This document shows positions 62,682 through 64,000 of a DNA stretch of 64,000 nt, piece by piece. The first letter of the stretch is position 1; the number at the start of each line of letters is the position of its first letter. This stretch comes from Sycon ciliatum. Its lineage: Eukaryota > Porifera > Calcarea > Leucosolenida > Sycettidae. The notes beneath the pieces were generated by a model, which was given only the letters and a program-made list of their open reading frames with translations, was not told where the DNA came from and searched no databases. The stretch is from positions 18,692,026-18,756,025 of the forward strand of contig NC_088649.1 of NCBI RefSeq assembly GCF_964019385.1, in the 5' to 3' direction. The translations under genes were made by a program, and so were the position numbers.

Positions 62682-64000
62682 TATATCTTCTAGGTATTAA
62701 TGACTGTCCCTTGGTTTCCCACCTACCTGTTTCAGCTTGTATAGTTCCTATAGCATACATTGCCAATACGAGCAGTCCAAAGACGAGGCTGGCCCCGTGG
62801 ATCCGTGCAACCTGCAGTAATAACAATAAGGATTCAAAATCGGCATTCATCAGGCAATATGCAATCACCATCCCGATTTCGCCATGCATTACTTTAATTC
62901 CTAGGGTACCCCGTAAGAAGGCCTTGAGTCTGTGAGGACTGCCCTATTAAGATATTGTTAGGCCCACAATATATTAATTCATGTAATTCATCAGTTCATG
63001 CATATTCATTTGGCCTGGGTAGCTACTTGCGCGTCCATGCTTGCCATAGAGACAACGCAATATAAAGGGCCTGGATAACTTGAAGTTCCTTGGTCTTTCT
63101 CTTTTGTATAAATTAACCCTTGGCTCTCCATCTAATATCTGAGGGTTTTGAATACTTTTTCACCTTAATTGTGCAAAGGAAGTGTGTGTTAATTTCACAA
63201 GTACATGTAAATACGTGGAAAAAGAACACTGAAGGGAAGGTTTCCTTATTAGTACAGTGCCATCCCCCATAAATGTGCAGTAGGGCAAACCGTAGTTATC
63301 GCCGTCGACCGAGCAGGGCGGAATCAAAGCATATCGATTTATATGAGGATAAAGCGATACAATGGTACATGTATAACACAGTTGCGCATGATACGGCTGG
63401 CATGGAGACAATCAAGACGTCCAGCACACAGTGCTACTACAAGGGTCTGTGCACTGATGCAACGGTGCATTACGATTGTTTTTTGTGTTTTTTTTTGTTT
63501 TTTTTTAAATGATCACAGCTCACAGGCAAAGACAAAAAGTTGCATAGTGGGAGCATAGTGATGGTGAGGCTTTTTGCCCTCAGCCGACGCGAGGTATCGG
63601 TGCAATGGGACACAAAACACACCAAAAAAAGTGCTGGCTGAATCACACTTCTATTTACTAAGGCATGAAGACATTGTGTACAACTGATGTAGAAGAAGGC
63701 GTGACTAACTTAGTTAAGAGCTAACACCAATTGACCCGCGCTCTGCGAAAACCGACCTTAGGTGCTTCGTAATTTTTTCGAGAAAAAGAACAAAGCGTCA
63801 CGATCTGTCGATTTGTGAAGATTACAAGGTGAGAGTCATGGCGGAACGAAGCAGAAGACGGTCGCTAGCTCAAATTGCTGTGGGCTTCTCCCCAGAGGTT
63901 TTAGCCGAACTCCTTCGCGATGAATAGTCATTTTTTTGCCTGGTCGATTCGCAGTTCTGATGACAGCAGTGCCGAGGAGAGTCGGATGTGGAATCGCAGG
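62682..64000. other. No supported gene
   Basis: 62940-63140 has words shared with other intergenic regions (TTGGCTCTCCATC). A 29-codon frame at 63838-63927 (MAERSRRRSLAQIAVGFSPE, then VLAELLRDE) with a good start context near the window edge might be the beginning of a gene, but it stops at once. Poly-T at 63479-63507. Confidence 0.45.

Noticed and set aside
63838..63927. Short protein starting MAERSRRRSLAQ
   Set aside because: Only 29 codons; could be a first exon but has no donor site before its stop, and the window ends soon after.

Overview
This is a repeat-dense stretch of an animal nuclear genome, most likely an early-branching or marine invertebrate such as a sponge or cnidarian. That placement is inference. 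It rests on intron-scale spacing, many ATT/GT/CA microsatellites, abundant TACATGTA-type palindromes, Penelope-like elements, restriction-endonuclease LINEs, hAT and Harbinger MITEs, a DIRS-like gag and an LTR element. No operons or bacterial signals are present. A 200-base N run (50890-51089) marks an assembly gap.

Host content is sparse. The one confident host gene is an intronless beta-1,3-galactosyltransferase-like enzyme (31449-32705, minus). Weaker candidates are single exons: a minus-strand exon at 1279-1430 with good splice sites, two paralogous cysteine-rich exons (53160-53370 and 55690-55945, minus), a C-type-lectin-like last exon (58014-58450, minus), and a facing plus-strand exon (56180-56335) whose C-terminus is homologous to the lectin-like one.

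Layout. 1-6.0 kb: inverted-repeat elements and two hAT MITEs with clean 8-bp target duplications. 6.0-12.7 kb: a LINE 3' end, then Penelope-like element (PLE) copies with inverted terminal repeats. 12.9-16.9 kb: a nearly complete restriction-endonuclease LINE, split by a 219-bp insertion with a 5-bp target duplication. 17-27.8 kb: palindromic PLE terminal repeats, PLE C-termini, MITEs and a TTAA-flanked element. 27.9-31.1 kb: three LINE 3' ends in series, one interrupted by a DIRS-like element. 33.1-35.1 kb: an inverted copy of 21.0-22.2 kb carrying an 831-bp insertion. 36.7-41.1 kb: a Harbinger-like MITE and a frameshifted endonuclease LINE. 44.3-46.7 kb: a young LTR retrotransposon lacking pol. 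47.5-50.6 kb: an element with ~550-bp inverted arms. 53-58.5 kb: MITEs and possible host exons. 59.8-62.7 kb: an intact, very young PLE with 224-bp direct terminal repeats and an 11-bp target duplication.

The main discovery is a set of hammerhead self-cleaving ribozymes in the PLE terminal repeats. I fold nine intact-looking copies from five sequence families, plus three decayed ones, several of them 24-40 bp downstream of a TATA box. Hammerheads in PLEs are a known phenomenon; these loci, their inverted paired layout and the variety within 64 kb are what is notable. A second finding is a structured LINE 3' tail shared by three otherwise different elements, with compensatory changes in its hairpin.
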